A DNA stretch of 64,000 nucleotides from Pseudomonas mendocina (lineage in GTDB: Bacteria; Pseudomonadota; Gammaproteobacteria; Pseudomonadales; Pseudomonadaceae), in assembly GCA_037482215.1 (NCBI GenBank), contig CP148074.1:620001-684000 (forward strand), in the 5' to 3' direction. The notes below the pieces were generated by a model. The model ran no database searches and was not told the origin of the DNA. It was given only the letters and a program-made list of their open reading frames with translations. The stretch's first letter is position 1. Each line of letters begins with the position of its first letter. The position numbers and the translations under genes were made by a program. Below are positions 16,735-29,217 of the stretch, one piece after another.

Positions 16735-18657
16735 TTACTGCGATTTGCGTACGCGCAGATACCACTCGGAAAGCAGGCGGACCTGCTTGTCGGTGTAGCC
16801 GCGTTCCACCATGCGTGTGACAAAGTCGTTGTGCTTCTGCTGATCTTCTTTGCTGGCCTTGGCGTTGAAGCTGATAACCGGCAGCAGGTCTTCGGTGTTG
16901 GAGAACATTTTCTTCTCGATCACCACCCGCAGTTTTTCGTAGCTCAGCCAGGACGGGTTCTTGCCGTTGTTGTTGGCGCGGGCGCGCAGGACGAAGTTGA
17001 CGATCTCGTTGCGGAAGTCTTTCGGGTTGCTGATGCCTGCCGGCTTCTCGATTTTCTCCAGCTCCTCGTTGAGGGCCATGCGGTTGAGGATCTCCCCGGT
17101 TTCCGGGTCGCGGTACTCCTGATCCTGAATCCAGAAGTCGGCGTACAGGACATAACGGTCGAAGATGTTTTGGCCGTATTCGCTGTAGGACTCCAGATAA
17201 GCGGTCTGGATTTCCTTGCCGATAAACTCGATGTAGCGCGGCGCCAGGTATTCCTTGATAAAGCGCAGGTAGCGCTCGCGGACTTCGGCCGGGAACTGTT
17301 CCTGTTCAATCTGCTGTTCCAGCACATACAACAGGTGTACAGGGTTGGCGGCGACTTCGTGGGGGTCGAAGTTGAACACTTTGGAGAGAATCTTGAAGGC
17401 GAAACGGGTCGACAGGCCGTTCATGCCCTCGTCGACACCGGCGCTGTCGCGGTATTCCTGAATCGACTTGGCTTTAGGGTCGGTGTCTTTCAGGTTCTCG
17501 CCGTCATAGACGCGCATTTTCGAGTAGAGGTTGGAGTTTTCCGGCTCTTTCAGGCGGCTGAGTACGGAGAACTGCGCCAGCATCTTCAAGGTGTCTGGTG
17601 CGCAATGGGCGTTGGCCAGGGAACTGTTGAGCAGCAGTTTGTCGTAGATTTTGATCTCATCCGACACGCGCAGGCAGTACGGCACTTTAACGATGTAAAT
17701 CCGGTCGATGAACGCCTCGTTGTTCTTGTTGTTGCGGAAACTGTGCCATTCCGATTCGTTAGAGTGGGCCAGCAGGATGCCGCTGTAGGGGATCGCGCCG
17801 AGGCCTTCGGTGCTGTTGTAGTTGCCTTCCTGGGTGGCAGTCAGCAGTGGATGCAGCACCTTGAGCGGCGCTTTAAACATCTCCACAAACTCCATCAGGC
17901 CTTGGTTGGCCCGGCACAGGGCGCCGGAGTAGCTGTAGGCGTCGGCATCGTTCTGTGGGAAGTCCTCAAGTTTGCGGATATCGACCTTGCCCACCAGCGC
18001 AGAGATGTCTTGGTTGTTCTCGTCTCCGGGCTCGGTTTTGGCCACGGCTATCTGGTTGAGAATCGACGGATACAGCTTAACCACGCGGAACTTGCTGATA
18101 TCGCCGCCGAACTCCTGCAAACGTTTGGTTGCCCACGGGGACATGATGCTGTTCAGATAGCGGCGAGGGATGCCGTAATCCTCTTCCAGAATCGTGCCGT
18201 CTTCAGCGTCGCTAAACAGCCCCAGTGGTGACTCAAAGACTGGCGAACCCTTGATGGCGTAGAAGGGCACTTTCTCAATGAGGTGTTTGAGCTTTTCCGC
18301 CAGCGAGGACTTACCACCACCGACCGGGCCGAGTAGGTAGAGAATCTGTTTCTTCTCTTCCAGCCCTTGGGCTGCATGGCGGAAGTAGGAGACGATCTGG
18401 TCGATGCATTCTTCCATGCCGTGGAAGTCGGCAAAGGCCGGGTAACGGCGAATCACCTTGTTGGAGAAAATTCGCGACAAGCGGGTGTCATGGGTTGTGT
18501 CGATTAGCTCAGGTTCGCCAATAGCCATCAACAATCGCTCGGCTGCCGAGGCGTAAGCGCTGGGATCGGTTTTGCACAGTTCGAGGTATTCCTGGAGGGA
18601 GAGTTCCTCCTGGCGGGTGGCTTCGAAACGTTGCTGGAAGTGGCTGAAGATGCTCAT
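16735..18657 (-). CDS. yeaG: PrkA-type serine protein kinase YeaG
   Basis: A 640-residue AAA+-like protein kinase of the PrkA family, associated in enterobacteria with stationary phase and nitrogen or oxidative stress. The N-terminal PrkA AAA domain has a Walker A 'LLGPVGGGKSSLAEKL' near residue 107. The C-terminal PrkA domain carries the kinase-like part ('NELVNFV'-type helices, 'KNPSWLSYEKLRVVIEKKMF'). It is the first gene of yeaG-yeaH-spoVR. The 289-base interval to glpE (18658-18946) should hold the promoter; I see no gene there. Confidence 0.95.
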   Translation of the reverse strand: MSIFSHFQQRFEATRQEELSLQEYLELCKTDPSAYASAAERLLMAIGEPELIDTTHDTRLSRIFSNKVIRRYPAFADFHGMEECIDQIVSYFRHAAQGLEEKKQILYLLGPVGGGKSSLAEKLKHLIEKVPFYAIKGSPVFESPLGLFSDAEDGTILEEDYGIPRRYLNSIMSPWATKRLQEFGGDISKFRVVKLYPSILNQIAVAKTEPGDENNQDISALVGKVDIRKLEDFPQNDADAYSYSGALCRANQGLMEFVEMFKAPLKVLHPLLTATQEGNYNSTEGLGAIPYSGILLAHSNESEWHSFRNNKNNEAFIDRIYIVKVPYCLRVSDEIKIYDKLLLNSSLANAHCAPDTLKMLAQFSVLSRLKEPENSNLYSKMRVYDGENLKDTDPKAKSIQEYRDSAGVDEGMNGLSTRFAFKILSKVFNFDPHEVAANPVHLLYVLEQQIEQEQFPAEVRERYLRFIKEYLAPRYIEFIGKEIQTAYLESYSEYGQNIFDRYVLYADFWIQDQEYRDPETGEILNRMALNEELEKIEKPAGISNPKDFRNEIVNFVLRARANNNGKNPSWLSYEKLRVVIEKKMFSNTEDLLPVISFNAKASKEDQQKHNDFVTRMVERGYTDKQVRLLSEWYLRVRKSQ

Positions 18658-18946
18658 GACCTGACCTCGCTCGATGCTGAAAGCCTGGTCGGGGCGGGCC
18701 GGGTGCCAAGGTGCTCCACTGCACTACACAGCGGAAGTTCCCCCTAGATTGCCAGCTCGATATTGCATTGAGCCAGCGGCCCCAATCCCCGATGCCTAAT
18801 GGCCGGCTCTTACCTGTTTTGGATGGCCTGATTTAAGGATAGTTCGGAATCGGAGAGGTCAAGGCGGAGGGTGTAACAAGAACGACAAACTTCGCGGCTG
18901 ACAGCGCTGAAACCCTTGTGCTGTGCGGTTTGCAGCGCCGAAAAAA

Positions 18947-19276
18947 TTATTCGGAGACGCCGCTTTCTGTGTCGTTCGGATAAGTGGTACGCCACAACTC
19001 GAACCCACCGTCGAGGCTGTACACATCGGTAAAGCCCTGACTGATCAGGTAAGCGGCTGCACTTTGGCTGGAGTTACCGTGGTAGCAGGCGACAATCAGC
19101 GGGGCATCCAGATCGGCATGGGTGATGAAATCATGCAGTGAATGGTTGTCCAGATGCTTTGAACCAGTGATGTGGCTCATGGCATAGCTCTGCGGATCGC
19201 GGATATCGACCACGACAGCGCCATCCAGGCGCAGGGCTTGGGCTTGTTGCGGGGGGATGCGTTTGAACTCGCTCAT
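18947..19276 (-). CDS. glpE: thiosulfate sulfurtransferase GlpE (rhodanese)
   Basis: A single-domain rhodanese that transfers sulfane sulfur from thiosulfate to cyanide or thioredoxin. From ATG 19276 the protein has 109 residues, matching the family; the 24 residues encoded further upstream lie in apaH and were rejected. The active-site loop is '[15 protein letters not shown]' with Cys near residue 65, and '[16 protein letters not shown]' is the usual first rhodanese motif. It overlaps the end of apaH by 4 bases and closes the long rightmost-to-left operon lptD-surA-pdxA-rsmA-apaG-apaH-glpE. Confidence 0.92.
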   Translation of the reverse strand: MSEFKRIPPQQAQALRLDGAVVVDIRDPQSYAMSHITGSKHLDNHSLHDFITHADLDAPLIVACYHGNSSQSAAAYLISQGFTDVYSLDGGFELWRTTYPNDTESGVSE

Positions 19277-20094
19277 GCTTGCTCCATACAGTCGCAGTTG
19301 TATTTGATGCCGCTGTCTATGTTCATCAGGGTCATGCTGGCGCCCCATACGCAGCCCGTATCCAGCGCTACGATGCCGGGTTCGTTGGCTTGGCCTTCGA
19401 GCGCTGCCCAGTGGCCAAAAATAATCCGTTGTTCGCGGGTTTTGCGCAGTTTATGGCTGAACCAAGGCGCGTAGCCTGCTGGGGCGCTATCGGCACCTTC
19501 TTTGGTTTTCAGATCAAGCGTGCCATCGGCTTTGCAGAAGCGCATACGGGTGAAGTAGTTAGTGATCACCCGTAGGCGGCTGACGCCTTGCAGCTCACCG
19601 TTCCATTTGGCCGGTTCGTTGCCGTACATGCCGTCGAGAAACAGCGGAAACCGAGCGTCGTCGCGCAGAGCTTCTTCGACCTCAGCAGCGCGGCGCAAAG
19701 CTTTGTCTATGCTCCATTGCGGCGGAATGCCTGCGTGTACCAAGGCAGTGTTGCGATCTTCGTCGTAGTGCAGGAGCTTTTGATGGCGTAGCCAGTCAAG
19801 TAAGTCAGCAGCATCGGGGGCCTCAATGATTTCCTTGAGGGTGTCACCTTTCTTCAGGCGCTCGATGTTGTTCGCCACTGCCAGTAGGTGCAGATCGTGG
19901 TTGCCCAGTACACAAACCAGCGACTCGCGGATGTTGTAGAGGTAGCGCAGGGTGCCTAGGGAGTCTGGGCCGCGATTGACTAAGTCTCCTACCAACCACA
20001 ACTTGTCCTTAGCTGGGTCAAAATCGACCCGCTCAAGTAAGCACTGCAGAGGCTTGATGCAGCCCTGAATATCCCCTACTGCATAGGTAGCCAT
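19273..20094 (-). CDS. apaH: bis(5'-nucleosyl)-tetraphosphatase, symmetrical (ApaH)
   Basis: Hydrolyses Ap4A to two ADP and also removes Np4-type caps from RNA. The 273-residue calcineurin-type phosphoesterase has the metal-ligand motifs in order: 'YAVGDIQGC' (GDxQG), '[13 protein letters not shown]' (GDLVNRG), '[11 protein letters not shown]' (GNHD) and the later His '[11 protein letters not shown]'. The start codon overlaps the apaG stop (TAATG), and the gene overlaps glpE by 4 bases, so translation is coupled across apaG-apaH-glpE. Confidence 0.97.
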   Translation of the reverse strand: MATYAVGDIQGCIKPLQCLLERVDFDPAKDKLWLVGDLVNRGPDSLGTLRYLYNIRESLVCVLGNHDLHLLAVANNIERLKKGDTLKEIIEAPDAADLLDWLRHQKLLHYDEDRNTALVHAGIPPQWSIDKALRRAAEVEEALRDDARFPLFLDGMYGNEPAKWNGELQGVSRLRVITNYFTRMRFCKADGTLDLKTKEGADSAPAGYAPWFSHKLRKTREQRIIFGHWAALEGQANEPGIVALDTGCVWGASMTLMNIDSGIKYNCDCMEQA

Positions 20095-20474
20095 TAGTGC
20101 AGGGCCCCCGGAACTGCTAAGCGAAAGGGGGCAATGATTGCGTTGAAGGTGTGATCGTCTTCAGCCTTCATCTGATAGGTGCCCTGCATGATGCCCACTT
20201 TTGTGGTCATCAAGGTGCCGCTGCTGTAGGTGTAACTCTCACCCGGCGCAATTAGTGGTTGCTGGCCGATTACGCCTGATCCGCGCACCTCTTGTACCTG
20301 CCCATCCCCATTGGTAATGACCCAGTGGCGTGAAAGTAATTGGGCGGCGAGTTCTCCATTATTGGTAATCGTCACCGTGTAAGAGAAGGCAAAGCGGCTT
20401 TGTTCCGGTTCAGACTGCTCTGGCAGATAGCGGCTGACGACACTGACATCAATGTTGTAAGGCGAATCACTCAT
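20094..20474 (-). CDS. apaG: Co2+/Mg2+ efflux-associated protein ApaG
   Basis: A 126-residue single-domain protein with an immunoglobulin-like fold, almost always next to apaH; the biochemical role is unsettled. The family sequence is clear: '[20 protein letters not shown]', '[20 protein letters not shown]' and '[20 protein letters not shown]'. ATG 20474 ([10 protein letters not shown]) gives the standard length; a GTG five codons earlier is possible, but neither has a good ribosome site. It sits 28 bases after rsmA and overlaps the apaH start. Confidence 0.95.
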   Translation of the reverse strand: MSDSPYNIDVSVVSRYLPEQSEPEQSRFAFSYTVTITNNGELAAQLLSRHWVITNGDGQVQEVRGSGVIGQQPLIAPGESYTYSSGTLMTTKVGIMQGTYQMKAEDDHTFNAIIAPFRLAVPGALH

Positions 20475-20502
20475 AGGGTGGAAGCTCACTGGGCTGGGCT
20501 GC

Positions 20503-21306
20503 TCAGGTGGTTTGGTTTAAGTCGGCTAGTTTGTCTGCAAGTCGCACAAAGTCTGCCAAGTTAAGTTGTTCCGGGCGTAGGCCGCCGTCTACACCGGCTG
20601 ATTCGATGTGCTCGGCTGACAGTAAGCCCTTCAGCGTATTGCGCAGGGTTTTGCGGCGCATGTTGAAGGCTTCACGCACAACGCGCTCAAGCAGGCGAGG
20701 GTCTTTGGCTGGATGCGGCAGCACTTCGTGGGGCACCAGGCGAACGATGGCTGAGTCCACTTTAGGCGGTGGGTTAAAAGCGCCGGGGCCGACGTTGAAC
20801 AGGTGTTCGACACGGCAATGGTACTGAACCATGATCGACAGACGCCCCCAATCACCACCACCGGGCTCTGCGGCTAGGCGTTCGACCACTTCCTTTTGCA
20901 ACATGAAATGCATGTCGCGTATGAGGTGCGCGTTGTCGAGCAGATGGAAAATCAGGGGAGTGGAGATGTTATAGGGCAAGTTGCCGACCACGCGCAGCGA
21001 ACGCTCACCCGCATTCAGCTGATTAAAGTCGAACTTCAGGGCATCGCCCTGATTCAGGCGAAAACGTGGATTGTTGGCAAATTGAGCCAGCAGGATCGGC
21101 ACCAGATCACGGTCCAGCTCGATAACGTCCAATTGCGCACCGCTGCTCAGCAGGCCCTCTGTCAGGGCGCCTTGCCCAGGCCCAATTTCCAGCATGTGAT
21201 CGCCTTCACGGGCATGGATAGCGCGCAGAATGCGGTGGATAACGCCCGCATCATGCAGGAAGTTCTGGCCGAAACGCTTTCGCGCGCGGTGTTGGTACTC
21301 GGACAT
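20503..21306 (-). CDS. rsmA: 16S rRNA dimethyltransferase RsmA (KsgA)
   Basis: Dimethylates A1518 and A1519 in helix 45 of 16S rRNA using S-adenosylmethionine, late in 30S assembly. The 267-residue protein starts [20 protein letters not shown] and has the SAM-binding '[16 protein letters not shown]', the catalytic '[13 protein letters not shown]' (NLPY) and the C-terminal helical domain. It is 120 bases downstream of pdxA in the same operon, the usual pdxA-rsmA-apaG-apaH order. Confidence 0.97.
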   Translation of the reverse strand: MSEYQHRARKRFGQNFLHDAGVIHRILRAIHAREGDHMLEIGPGQGALTEGLLSSGAQLDVIELDRDLVPILLAQFANNPRFRLNQGDALKFDFNQLNAGERSLRVVGNLPYNISTPLIFHLLDNAHLIRDMHFMLQKEVVERLAAEPGGGDWGRLSIMVQYHCRVEHLFNVGPGAFNPPPKVDSAIVRLVPHEVLPHPAKDPRLLERVVREAFNMRRKTLRNTLKGLLSAEHIESAGVDGGLRPEQLNLADFVRLADKLADLNQTT

Positions 21307-21425
21307 GCAACAGCTCCAGGCGCGCCAGACTCAGGGGCTGACGCAAGATAACGACACTGAGAAGTCGTACAGTTTAACAGCATTACGTACTTTGACTGAG
21401 GAGTGGGCGGCCCTCAGTCGAATGC

Positions 21426-22427
21426 TCAGCAGGTGTTTGTCTGACTATCGGCCATCTGGTAAGCCGTTTGCAGGGCAACATTCAGGCTGCCAGTGTCGAT
21501 TTTTCCCGTGCCCGCCAGGTCCAGTGCTGTTCCGTGGTCCACTGAGGTGCGGATGATGGGGAGGCCTAAGGTGACGTTTACCGCTGCGCCGAAACCTTTG
21601 TATTTCAGTACTGGGAGGCCTTGATCGTGATACATGGCCAAGACTGCATCACAATGATCCAGATGTTTGGGGGTAAACAACGTATCGGCTGGAAGAGGCC
21701 CGATCAGGTTGATGCCTTCAGCGCGGAGGCGTTCCAGCGCGGGTTCAATCACCTCAATTTCTTCCCGGCCCAAATGACCGCCTTCACCCGCATGGGGGTT
21801 CAGGCCGCAGACCAGAATGCGTGGCTGAGCGATGCCAAACTTAGTCCGCAGATCATGATCAAGAATGCGGGTTACCCGGCTCAAGCGCTCTTCTGTAATT
21901 GCCGCTGCGATGTCCTTCAGAGGAAGGTGCGTTGTGACTAACGCTACGCGTAGGCCGTGGGTGGCCAGCATCATCACGACTTGCTCGGTGTGGGTCAGGT
22001 CAGCGAGGAACTCCGTATGTCCCGAGAAGGGGATACCAGCTTCGTTGATCACGCCTTTGTGTACAGGGGCGGTAATCATCCCCGCGAAATCCCCCTTCAC
22101 ACAGCCTTCAGCAGCGCGGGTGAGGGTTTGCAGTACATAGTGGCCATTGCGGGAATCCAGCTGACCAGCTTTGACGGGGCATGCCAGCGGTGTGTCCCAG
22201 GCATACAGGCTGCCAGCATCGGCTGGTAGCTCGGGCCAGTTATCTGGGGTAACCGCAATCACTTGGATGTTCAAGCCCAGTTCTTTGGCGCGTGCTTCCA
22301 GCAGTGATCGGCTGGCAATGGCGATCAGAATATGGGGTTGAGCTTCCCGGGCAAGCATCAGACACAGATCGGGGCCAATGCCAGCAGGTTCGCCTGGGGT
22401 CAGGGCAAAGCGATGTGGGGCGGTCAT
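21426..22427 (-). CDS. pdxA: 4-hydroxythreonine-4-phosphate dehydrogenase PdxA
   Basis: NAD-dependent oxidation of 4-phosphohydroxy-threonine in pyridoxal-phosphate synthesis. The 333-residue protein has '[20 protein letters not shown]' at the N-terminus, the metal-binding His residues in '[10 protein letters not shown]' and '[13 protein letters not shown]', and the '[17 protein letters not shown]' motif with its conserved His-Asp-Gln-Gly. The start is clear (ATG 22427). It lies 136 bases after surA; the interval contains an imperfect GC-rich hairpin around 22490-22520 (GCCCGGCT / AGCCGGGC), a possible attenuator or weak terminator. Confidence 0.97.
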   Translation of the reverse strand: MTAPHRFALTPGEPAGIGPDLCLMLAREAQPHILIAIASRSLLEARAKELGLNIQVIAVTPDNWPELPADAGSLYAWDTPLACPVKAGQLDSRNGHYVLQTLTRAAEGCVKGDFAGMITAPVHKGVINEAGIPFSGHTEFLADLTHTEQVVMMLATHGLRVALVTTHLPLKDIAAAITEERLSRVTRILDHDLRTKFGIAQPRILVCGLNPHAGEGGHLGREEIEVIEPALERLRAEGINLIGPLPADTLFTPKHLDHCDAVLAMYHDQGLPVLKYKGFGAAVNVTLGLPIIRTSVDHGTALDLAGTGKIDTGSLNVALQTAYQMADSQTNTC

Positions 22428-22489
22428 TGCGATATCTCGTTGAGTGCAGCTGAGTGATTAACAGTAGACGGTAGTGCTGTGGCGAAAAA

Positions 22490-22520
22490 AAGCCCGGCTG
22501 TGCATATGCAAGAGCCGGGC
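22490..22520. terminator. hairpin between surA and pdxA
   Basis: GCCCGGCT (22491-22498) and AGCCGGGC (22512-22519) form an 8-base stem with a 13-base loop. AAAAAA precedes it on the plus strand, giving a T run after the stem on the minus strand, the direction of surA transcription. It may end a share of surA transcripts before pdxA. Confidence 0.6.
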
Positions 22521-22563
22521 TTTCATATCTGAGCCTATAGCTGGCGCCGGAGCGTCAGTATGA

Positions 22564-23856
22564 TCAGATTTTGATCTCGACGTAGGCTTCGTCGCGGATC
22601 TGGCGGAGCCAAGTTTGCAGCTCTTCGTCGTACTTGCGGTTACGTAGCACAGAAATCGCCTGTTGCTCACGGAACTGCGTGCTGTTGTCAGTGGCGCGGC
22701 GCCCCAACACTTCGAGTACGTGCCAGCCATACGGGCTCTTGAACGGTTTGGACAGTTCACCCGCAGGTGTGCTGTTCATGACCTCACGGAACTCAGGCAC
22801 GAGTGCATTCGGATCAATCCACTCCAGCGTACCGCCATTGAGGGCTGAGCCAGGATCTTCGGAGTAGCTCTTGGCCAGTTCACCGAAGTCTTCACCGGAC
22901 TTGATTCGCTCATAAAGGCGTTCAGCCAGACGCTTGGCTTCGGCTTCGCTACGAATCTCGCTGGGCTTGATCAGGATATGACGCACACTGACTTCATCAC
23001 GGACTTGATTGCCGCCACCGCGCTTTTCTAGCACTTTCAAAATGATGAAACCGCCTGGCGTACGAACCGGTTCTGTAATCTCACCAACCGGAAGTGCGCT
23101 GATCATGGCGTCGAACGGCGCAGGCAGCTGACCGGCTTTACGCCAGCCCATATCGCCGCCTTCCAGTGCGGTTTCACTGGCCGAACGGGCAATCGCCAGT
23201 TGGGCAAAGTCGGCACCTTGTTTCAACTGTTGGTACAGGTCGCGGGTTTGGCTCTCAGCTGCCTGAATTTCCTGAGGCGATGCACCATCACTGACTGGAA
23301 TCAGGATGTTGGCTAGGCGGAACTCTTCAGAGAGCTGCATTTTGCCCATGTCGGAGGCAAGGAAGTTTTGCACTTCCTGATCTGACACCTGCACGCGTTC
23401 TGCAACGCGACGTTGGCGTACGCGGCTGATGATCATCTCGCGGGCAACTTGGTCACGGGCGTCAGCAAACGACAAGCCGTCTGCTGCCAGCGCGGAGCGG
23501 AACTGCTCCACCGACATGCCATTGCGCTGGGCAATGGTGCCAATGGCTTGGTTCAGTTCTTCATCACCGATACGGATACCGGAGCGCTCACCGATTTGCA
23601 GCTGAATGTTCTCGATGATCAGGCGCTCAAGCACCTGCTGGGTGAGTACATGCTCAGGTGGCAGCTCTGCACCGCGCTTGGCGATCGTCTGTTGAACCTC
23701 ACGAAGGCGGGTGTCGAGCTGGCTCTGCATGATCACGTCGTTGTCGACGATGGCCACGACCCGGTCCAGCGGGCGAACTTCAGCCTGTGCGGCGGTTGCT
23801 GCAAGCAGGGCGCCCACCAACAGTGGGCGTACGAAATTAGAAAGCTTTGTCTTCAC
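22564..23856 (-). CDS. surA: periplasmic chaperone and peptidyl-prolyl isomerase SurA
   Basis: Escorts outer-membrane proteins, including LptD, across the periplasm. From GTG 23856 the protein has 430 residues with a signal peptide ending 'LLAATAAQA', an N-terminal chaperone domain ('[20 protein letters not shown]'), two parvulin domains (about 175-275 and 285-385; '[13 protein letters not shown]' and '[16 protein letters not shown]') and a short C-terminal helix. The start lies 20 bases inside the end of lptD, so the two are translationally coupled. The 36 residues readable further upstream belong to lptD DNA and were rejected. Confidence 0.96.
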   Translation of the reverse strand: MKTKLSNFVRPLLVGALLAATAAQAEVRPLDRVVAIVDNDVIMQSQLDTRLREVQQTIAKRGAELPPEHVLTQQVLERLIIENIQLQIGERSGIRIGDEELNQAIGTIAQRNGMSVEQFRSALAADGLSFADARDQVAREMIISRVRQRRVAERVQVSDQEVQNFLASDMGKMQLSEEFRLANILIPVSDGASPQEIQAAESQTRDLYQQLKQGADFAQLAIARSASETALEGGDMGWRKAGQLPAPFDAMISALPVGEITEPVRTPGGFIILKVLEKRGGGNQVRDEVSVRHILIKPSEIRSEAEAKRLAERLYERIKSGEDFGELAKSYSEDPGSALNGGTLEWIDPNALVPEFREVMNSTPAGELSKPFKSPYGWHVLEVLGRRATDNSTQFREQQAISVLRNRKYDEELQTWLRQIRDEAYVEIKI

Positions 23857-26635
23857 GTGCGCGATAACCTTGAATGCCTTGGTCGAGGAATGACTCGACT
23901 TTATTGCCGACCACACCACCGAGTCCTTTAAGAACGATCTGCAGGAAGATGCCGCGATCACCTTTGTCGTTCCGTGCTGGGTCGAGGCTGACTTCGTCGT
24001 AGTCGATCCAGTAACGGCTGATCAGGCGCAGCTTCCAGCAGCAGCTGTCGTATTCGAAGCCGCCAAAGGCTTCCAGCGTACGGTCACGGCTGTAATCGTA
24101 TTGCCAGCGGGAAATCACACTCCACTGCGGAACCAGCGGCCAGATGACGGAGAAGTCATGCTGGTTGATCTTGTAGTAGTCCTTGATGAAGTTCGGATTG
24201 CCTTCTGTGCCATAGTCGCCACCATACTGCCATTGGCCCGAGGCTTCGTCGTAACGCATAGTGTCGTTACGGTAGCGGTACCCAAGGTTGACCACCTTAT
24301 TGACGTTATCTTCAGGCTGGTAGTGGAACATAGCACTGCCGGAGCGAGTACGGTGGCTATCCGGGTCCCAGTTGAAGTCCGAGCTGAAGCGCCAGTCGCG
24401 GTTGAAACGATAGAGGTACTCCAACGCATACGGGGAAACGTCAGACTGTGCTTCAGTGCGGTCACGGTAGTCGATGCCCGGCATCTGCACTTTGCGGTCA
24501 GCAAAATACAGTGCTTGGCCTACGCTGACGCGTTGGCGCTCAAAGCCGTTTTCCTCGATCCAGCGGCTGGTGACACCCAGCGACAGGCGGTTCTCATCGC
24601 CGATACGGTCTTTGCCGGTAAAGCGGTTTTCACGCCACAGCGAGGCATAGTTGAAGCTGCTCTCCGTGGTGTCGAATACTGGAATATCGGTCTGGTCTTC
24701 GTTTGGTACGTACAGGTAGAACAGGCGAGGTTCCAGAGTCTGGCGATAGTTTTTGCCGAAATACTGTGTGTCACGGTCAAAGTACAGACCGCTGTCCACA
24801 CTGAGCATGCCCACGCCGCGGTTTTGGCTGCCCCCAAGACTTTGCTTGGCTAAGTAGGCTGTATTGGGGTCATTCGGGTTTGCAGTGAGAATATCTCTCT
24901 TGCCCTGCTGATCCAAATCCAGGTCGTAGTTGGTTTGCAGGTATTTGATCTTCGGAGTAATGAAACCCCACGTCTTGGTGAGCGGCAAGCTGATGCTTGG
25001 CTCAACGTGGATACGATCACCATTAGCACGGGCCAGGCCTTTGATCCTTTCATCAAACCATGGGCCTTCGTTGACACCATCTTCATTGATGTAGTCGCCT
25101 GTCCTTAGGTCGCGATCAAACCGCACATATTCAGTACTGTAATCGAACTTCAGTCCGGCGGGATTGAACGGCAGCGTGCCATCCAGAGTCACTTGCGGCA
25201 GGCGATCATATGGCGTGACGTCAGTGATATTGGCCAGTTCATAAGCGTGCAGGTTCAGCTTGGCTGTGTAGCTGTCGCCACGGTACGTAAGGGTGCCGCG
25301 CTGATCGACATAGCTTCTGGTGCTGACGCCAAGGTCTGACTCAAGATCTTGGAAGTAATACGCATCACTGATATCAGTGTAGTCGACCTCTGCCAGCAGG
25401 CGGGAGTCGAGACCGGTGGTGTTCTGCCAGCTGTACATCCAGCGCTGGTCTTTGTAGCCCGTTTGCAGCTTGCGGTCGTCGTTGCTGTCATCCAGGTAAG
25501 CAGCGCCGATCTGACCTTCACTGCTCTTGGTCAGATAACGGAACTCGCCTTCCATCAGCAGGCCGCGGTCGCTCATGTAGGTTGGGTACAACGTGGCGTC
25601 GTAGTTAGGCGCCAGGTTGAAGTAATACGGCGTCTTCAGGGTTAGGCCATTGTCGCTGGACGAAGCAATGGTCGGCGGCAGGAAGCCGGACTGACGACGG
25701 TCATCGATCGGGAAGTAAATATACGGGGTGTAAAACACCGGAATATTTTTTACCCGAAGCGTAACGTTCGTGGCTGTGCCGAAGCCGGTGGCTGGGTTCA
25801 GGGTGATGTTATTACCCTTCAGGTGCCAAGCGTTGCTGCCCGGTTCACAGCTGGTATAAGTGCCGTCTTTGAGGCGAATAATGGCGCTTTCTTCACGTTT
25901 GGCATACAGGGCGTTGCCCCGGATATGGCTCTTGTGCAGAACGTATTCGGCATTATCGACGCGGGCTTCACCGTTATCCAGTTGCAGTTCGGCGCGGTCA
26001 CCCACAACAAGGGCGCCTTTGTCGCGCAGGCGAACGTTACCGACCAGCTCACCCAGGTTTTCGGCCTGGTGCAGGTTGGCTTCGTCAGCTTCAACTTGCA
26101 TGCTTGACTGGCGAACTACAACGTCGCCTGCCAGGGTCGCAATCTGCTGTTCCTGCTCGTAACGCGAAGCTTTGGCCGAGATGTACATCGGCGCTTGGCT
26201 CATCGGCGTGTTGTCGTCCATACCTGGGCGAGTCGGCTCGATATAAGCACCGGAGCAGTAAGGGCCAGCCTCAGCAAGTTGAGCTGGGGTTAACTGTTCA
26301 CGTGGCACCCAGTCCAGGTGGCTGTAGTCGGCGCTACGAGAGGCCAACGCCCTGCCACGGCTTTCTGTTACCAGAGTTGTCTGAGCGACTTTTTTGCCTG
26401 AGCTGGCTTCGCTCTCTCCCGAACTGCTGGCGACTGTGTCACGCTGTACAGGGCGCGCAGGCAGGGCAGCGTTGCTGGTTTTGGGCGCGCATGCCCAGCC
26501 GCCAGTGGCGGAAACCTGGCAATCAAACTGCTCGGCAGCGACGGCAAAAGGGATGGCTACTGGTTGGAGTGCAAGCATGCCTCCGGTGACCAGTAGAGGG
26601 AATTTTCTGCGGAACGCGGGGTATTTTACTGCCAT
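23837..26635 (-). CDS. lptD: LPS-assembly outer-membrane protein LptD
   Basis: The beta-barrel translocon that, with LptE, inserts lipopolysaccharide into the outer leaflet. The 932-residue protein has a signal sequence (about 1-33), a Ser/Thr-rich linker, a Pseudomonas-type N-terminal extension, the OstA/LptA-like periplasmic domain (about 140-270; '[20 protein letters not shown]') and a long C-terminal barrel. The cysteines expected for the interdomain disulfides are visible near the N-terminus (QFDCQVS, GWACAP) and at '[10 protein letters not shown]'. It is the first gene of the lptD-surA-pdxA-rsmA-apaG-apaH-glpE operon, divergent from amgK. Start ATG 26635. Confidence 0.97.
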   Translation of the reverse strand: MAVKYPAFRRKFPLLVTGGMLALQPVAIPFAVAAEQFDCQVSATGGWACAPKTSNAALPARPVQRDTVASSSGESEASSGKKVAQTTLVTESRGRALASRSADYSHLDWVPREQLTPAQLAEAGPYCSGAYIEPTRPGMDDNTPMSQAPMYISAKASRYEQEQQIATLAGDVVVRQSSMQVEADEANLHQAENLGELVGNVRLRDKGALVVGDRAELQLDNGEARVDNAEYVLHKSHIRGNALYAKREESAIIRLKDGTYTSCEPGSNAWHLKGNNITLNPATGFGTATNVTLRVKNIPVFYTPYIYFPIDDRRQSGFLPPTIASSSDNGLTLKTPYYFNLAPNYDATLYPTYMSDRGLLMEGEFRYLTKSSEGQIGAAYLDDSNDDRKLQTGYKDQRWMYSWQNTTGLDSRLLAEVDYTDISDAYYFQDLESDLGVSTRSYVDQRGTLTYRGDSYTAKLNLHAYELANITDVTPYDRLPQVTLDGTLPFNPAGLKFDYSTEYVRFDRDLRTGDYINEDGVNEGPWFDERIKGLARANGDRIHVEPSISLPLTKTWGFITPKIKYLQTNYDLDLDQQGKRDILTANPNDPNTAYLAKQSLGGSQNRGVGMLSVDSGLYFDRDTQYFGKNYRQTLEPRLFYLYVPNEDQTDIPVFDTTESSFNYASLWRENRFTGKDRIGDENRLSLGVTSRWIEENGFERQRVSVGQALYFADRKVQMPGIDYRDRTEAQSDVSPYALEYLYRFNRDWRFSSDFNWDPDSHRTRSGSAMFHYQPEDNVNKVVNLGYRYRNDTMRYDEASGQWQYGGDYGTEGNPNFIKDYYKINQHDFSVIWPLVPQWSVISRWQYDYSRDRTLEAFGGFEYDSCCWKLRLISRYWIDYDEVSLDPARNDKGDRGIFLQIVLKGLGGVVGNKVESFLDQGIQGYRAREDKAF

Positions 26636-26761
26636 CTTGTTTTTTCCGGGCTTCCTGCGCGTCTATGGCCGATAAGGCCGCACGCCTCTCGATGGGCTTC
26701 AAAAGATGCTGGATAATAAAGCATGACCCGCGCAACGGCTAGCGCCGTCGGAGACCATGTA

Positions 26762-28455
<1,694 letters not shown>

Positions 28456-29217
28456 ATGCTCTGGCCAGTAACAATTGCAGGAGCTCTTGCTGGGCTGGCA
28501 GTGGCCAGCATACCAGGGGCTTTGTTGGGCGGACTGCTAGGGCAAGTGGTTGATCGCCGCCTGAAGCTCGACTCGTGGGCGGCTATTCGCGAGCGTTTTT
28601 TTAAACAGCCTCCCCTTGATGATGAATGGCTGATGTTCGTGTTACTGGGACGTTTGGCAAAAAGCGGTGGTCGCGTCTTGCCCGCGCATATCCGCCAGGC
28701 GCGTGCAGAGATGCAGCGTTTAGGGCTAGATGCGCAGGGGCAGAGCAAAGCCATCGCGGCGTTTAATCGGGGCAAAACAGCGGTGGATAACTTGCGTCCA
28801 GCTCTGATTCGTCAGCAAGGTCGTGGTGAGGTGCTTCTGCAGGCCTGCTGGCGCATGGCGTGGGTGGATGGCGCGGTTGGGCGGGAGGAGCGTGAGCTGC
28901 TGCAACTGTGGGCGCGCTGGTTGGAGGTTTCTGCTGCCAAGCAAAACCAATACAAGGATGACGCTGGGCCCAAGCGCGAAACCGTCGCGGCGGCGCCAAG
29001 CACTGGGTATCAGCGGGCACTGGCCTTGCTCAAGGTCAGCGCGGATGACGAACCGGCGCAAATCAAGCGAGCCTACCGGCGTCTGCTCAGCCAGCATCAT
29101 CCGGACAAACTGGCGGGCAGTGGTGCGTCTGAAGGGCGTATTCGTGAGGCCACAGAAAAAACCCGTGAACTGCATCAAGCCTACGACCTGATCCGGCAGC
29201 GTCACGGGTTTCGCTGA
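28456..29217 (+). CDS. djlA: DjlA-like membrane co-chaperone with J domain
   Basis: A 253-residue protein with an N-terminal hydrophobic helix (about 1-30, Gly-rich, as in DjlA), a TerB-like helical domain (about 50-160) and a C-terminal J domain with the HPD tripeptide in 'RRLLSQHHPDKLAGSG' (about 217). It should stimulate the ATPase of DnaK at the inner-membrane face. The gene directly follows murU with no gap. It ends 1 base before the stop of the convergent DUF3530 gene. The symbol is used on domain architecture only. Confidence 0.85.
   Translation: MLWPVTIAGALAGLAVASIPGALLGGLLGQVVDRRLKLDSWAAIRERFFKQPPLDDEWLMFVLLGRLAKSGGRVLPAHIRQARAEMQRLGLDAQGQSKAIAAFNRGKTAVDNLRPALIRQQGRGEVLLQACWRMAWVDGAVGREERELLQLWARWLEVSAAKQNQYKDDAGPKRETVAAAPSTGYQRALALLKVSADDEPAQIKRAYRRLLSQHHPDKLAGSGASEGRIREATEKTRELHQAYDLIRQRHGFR

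Noticed and set aside
16831..18231. A 466-codon plus-strand frame opposite yeaG
   Set aside because: Shadow of the yeaG coding strand; no family motif, and yeaG is certain.
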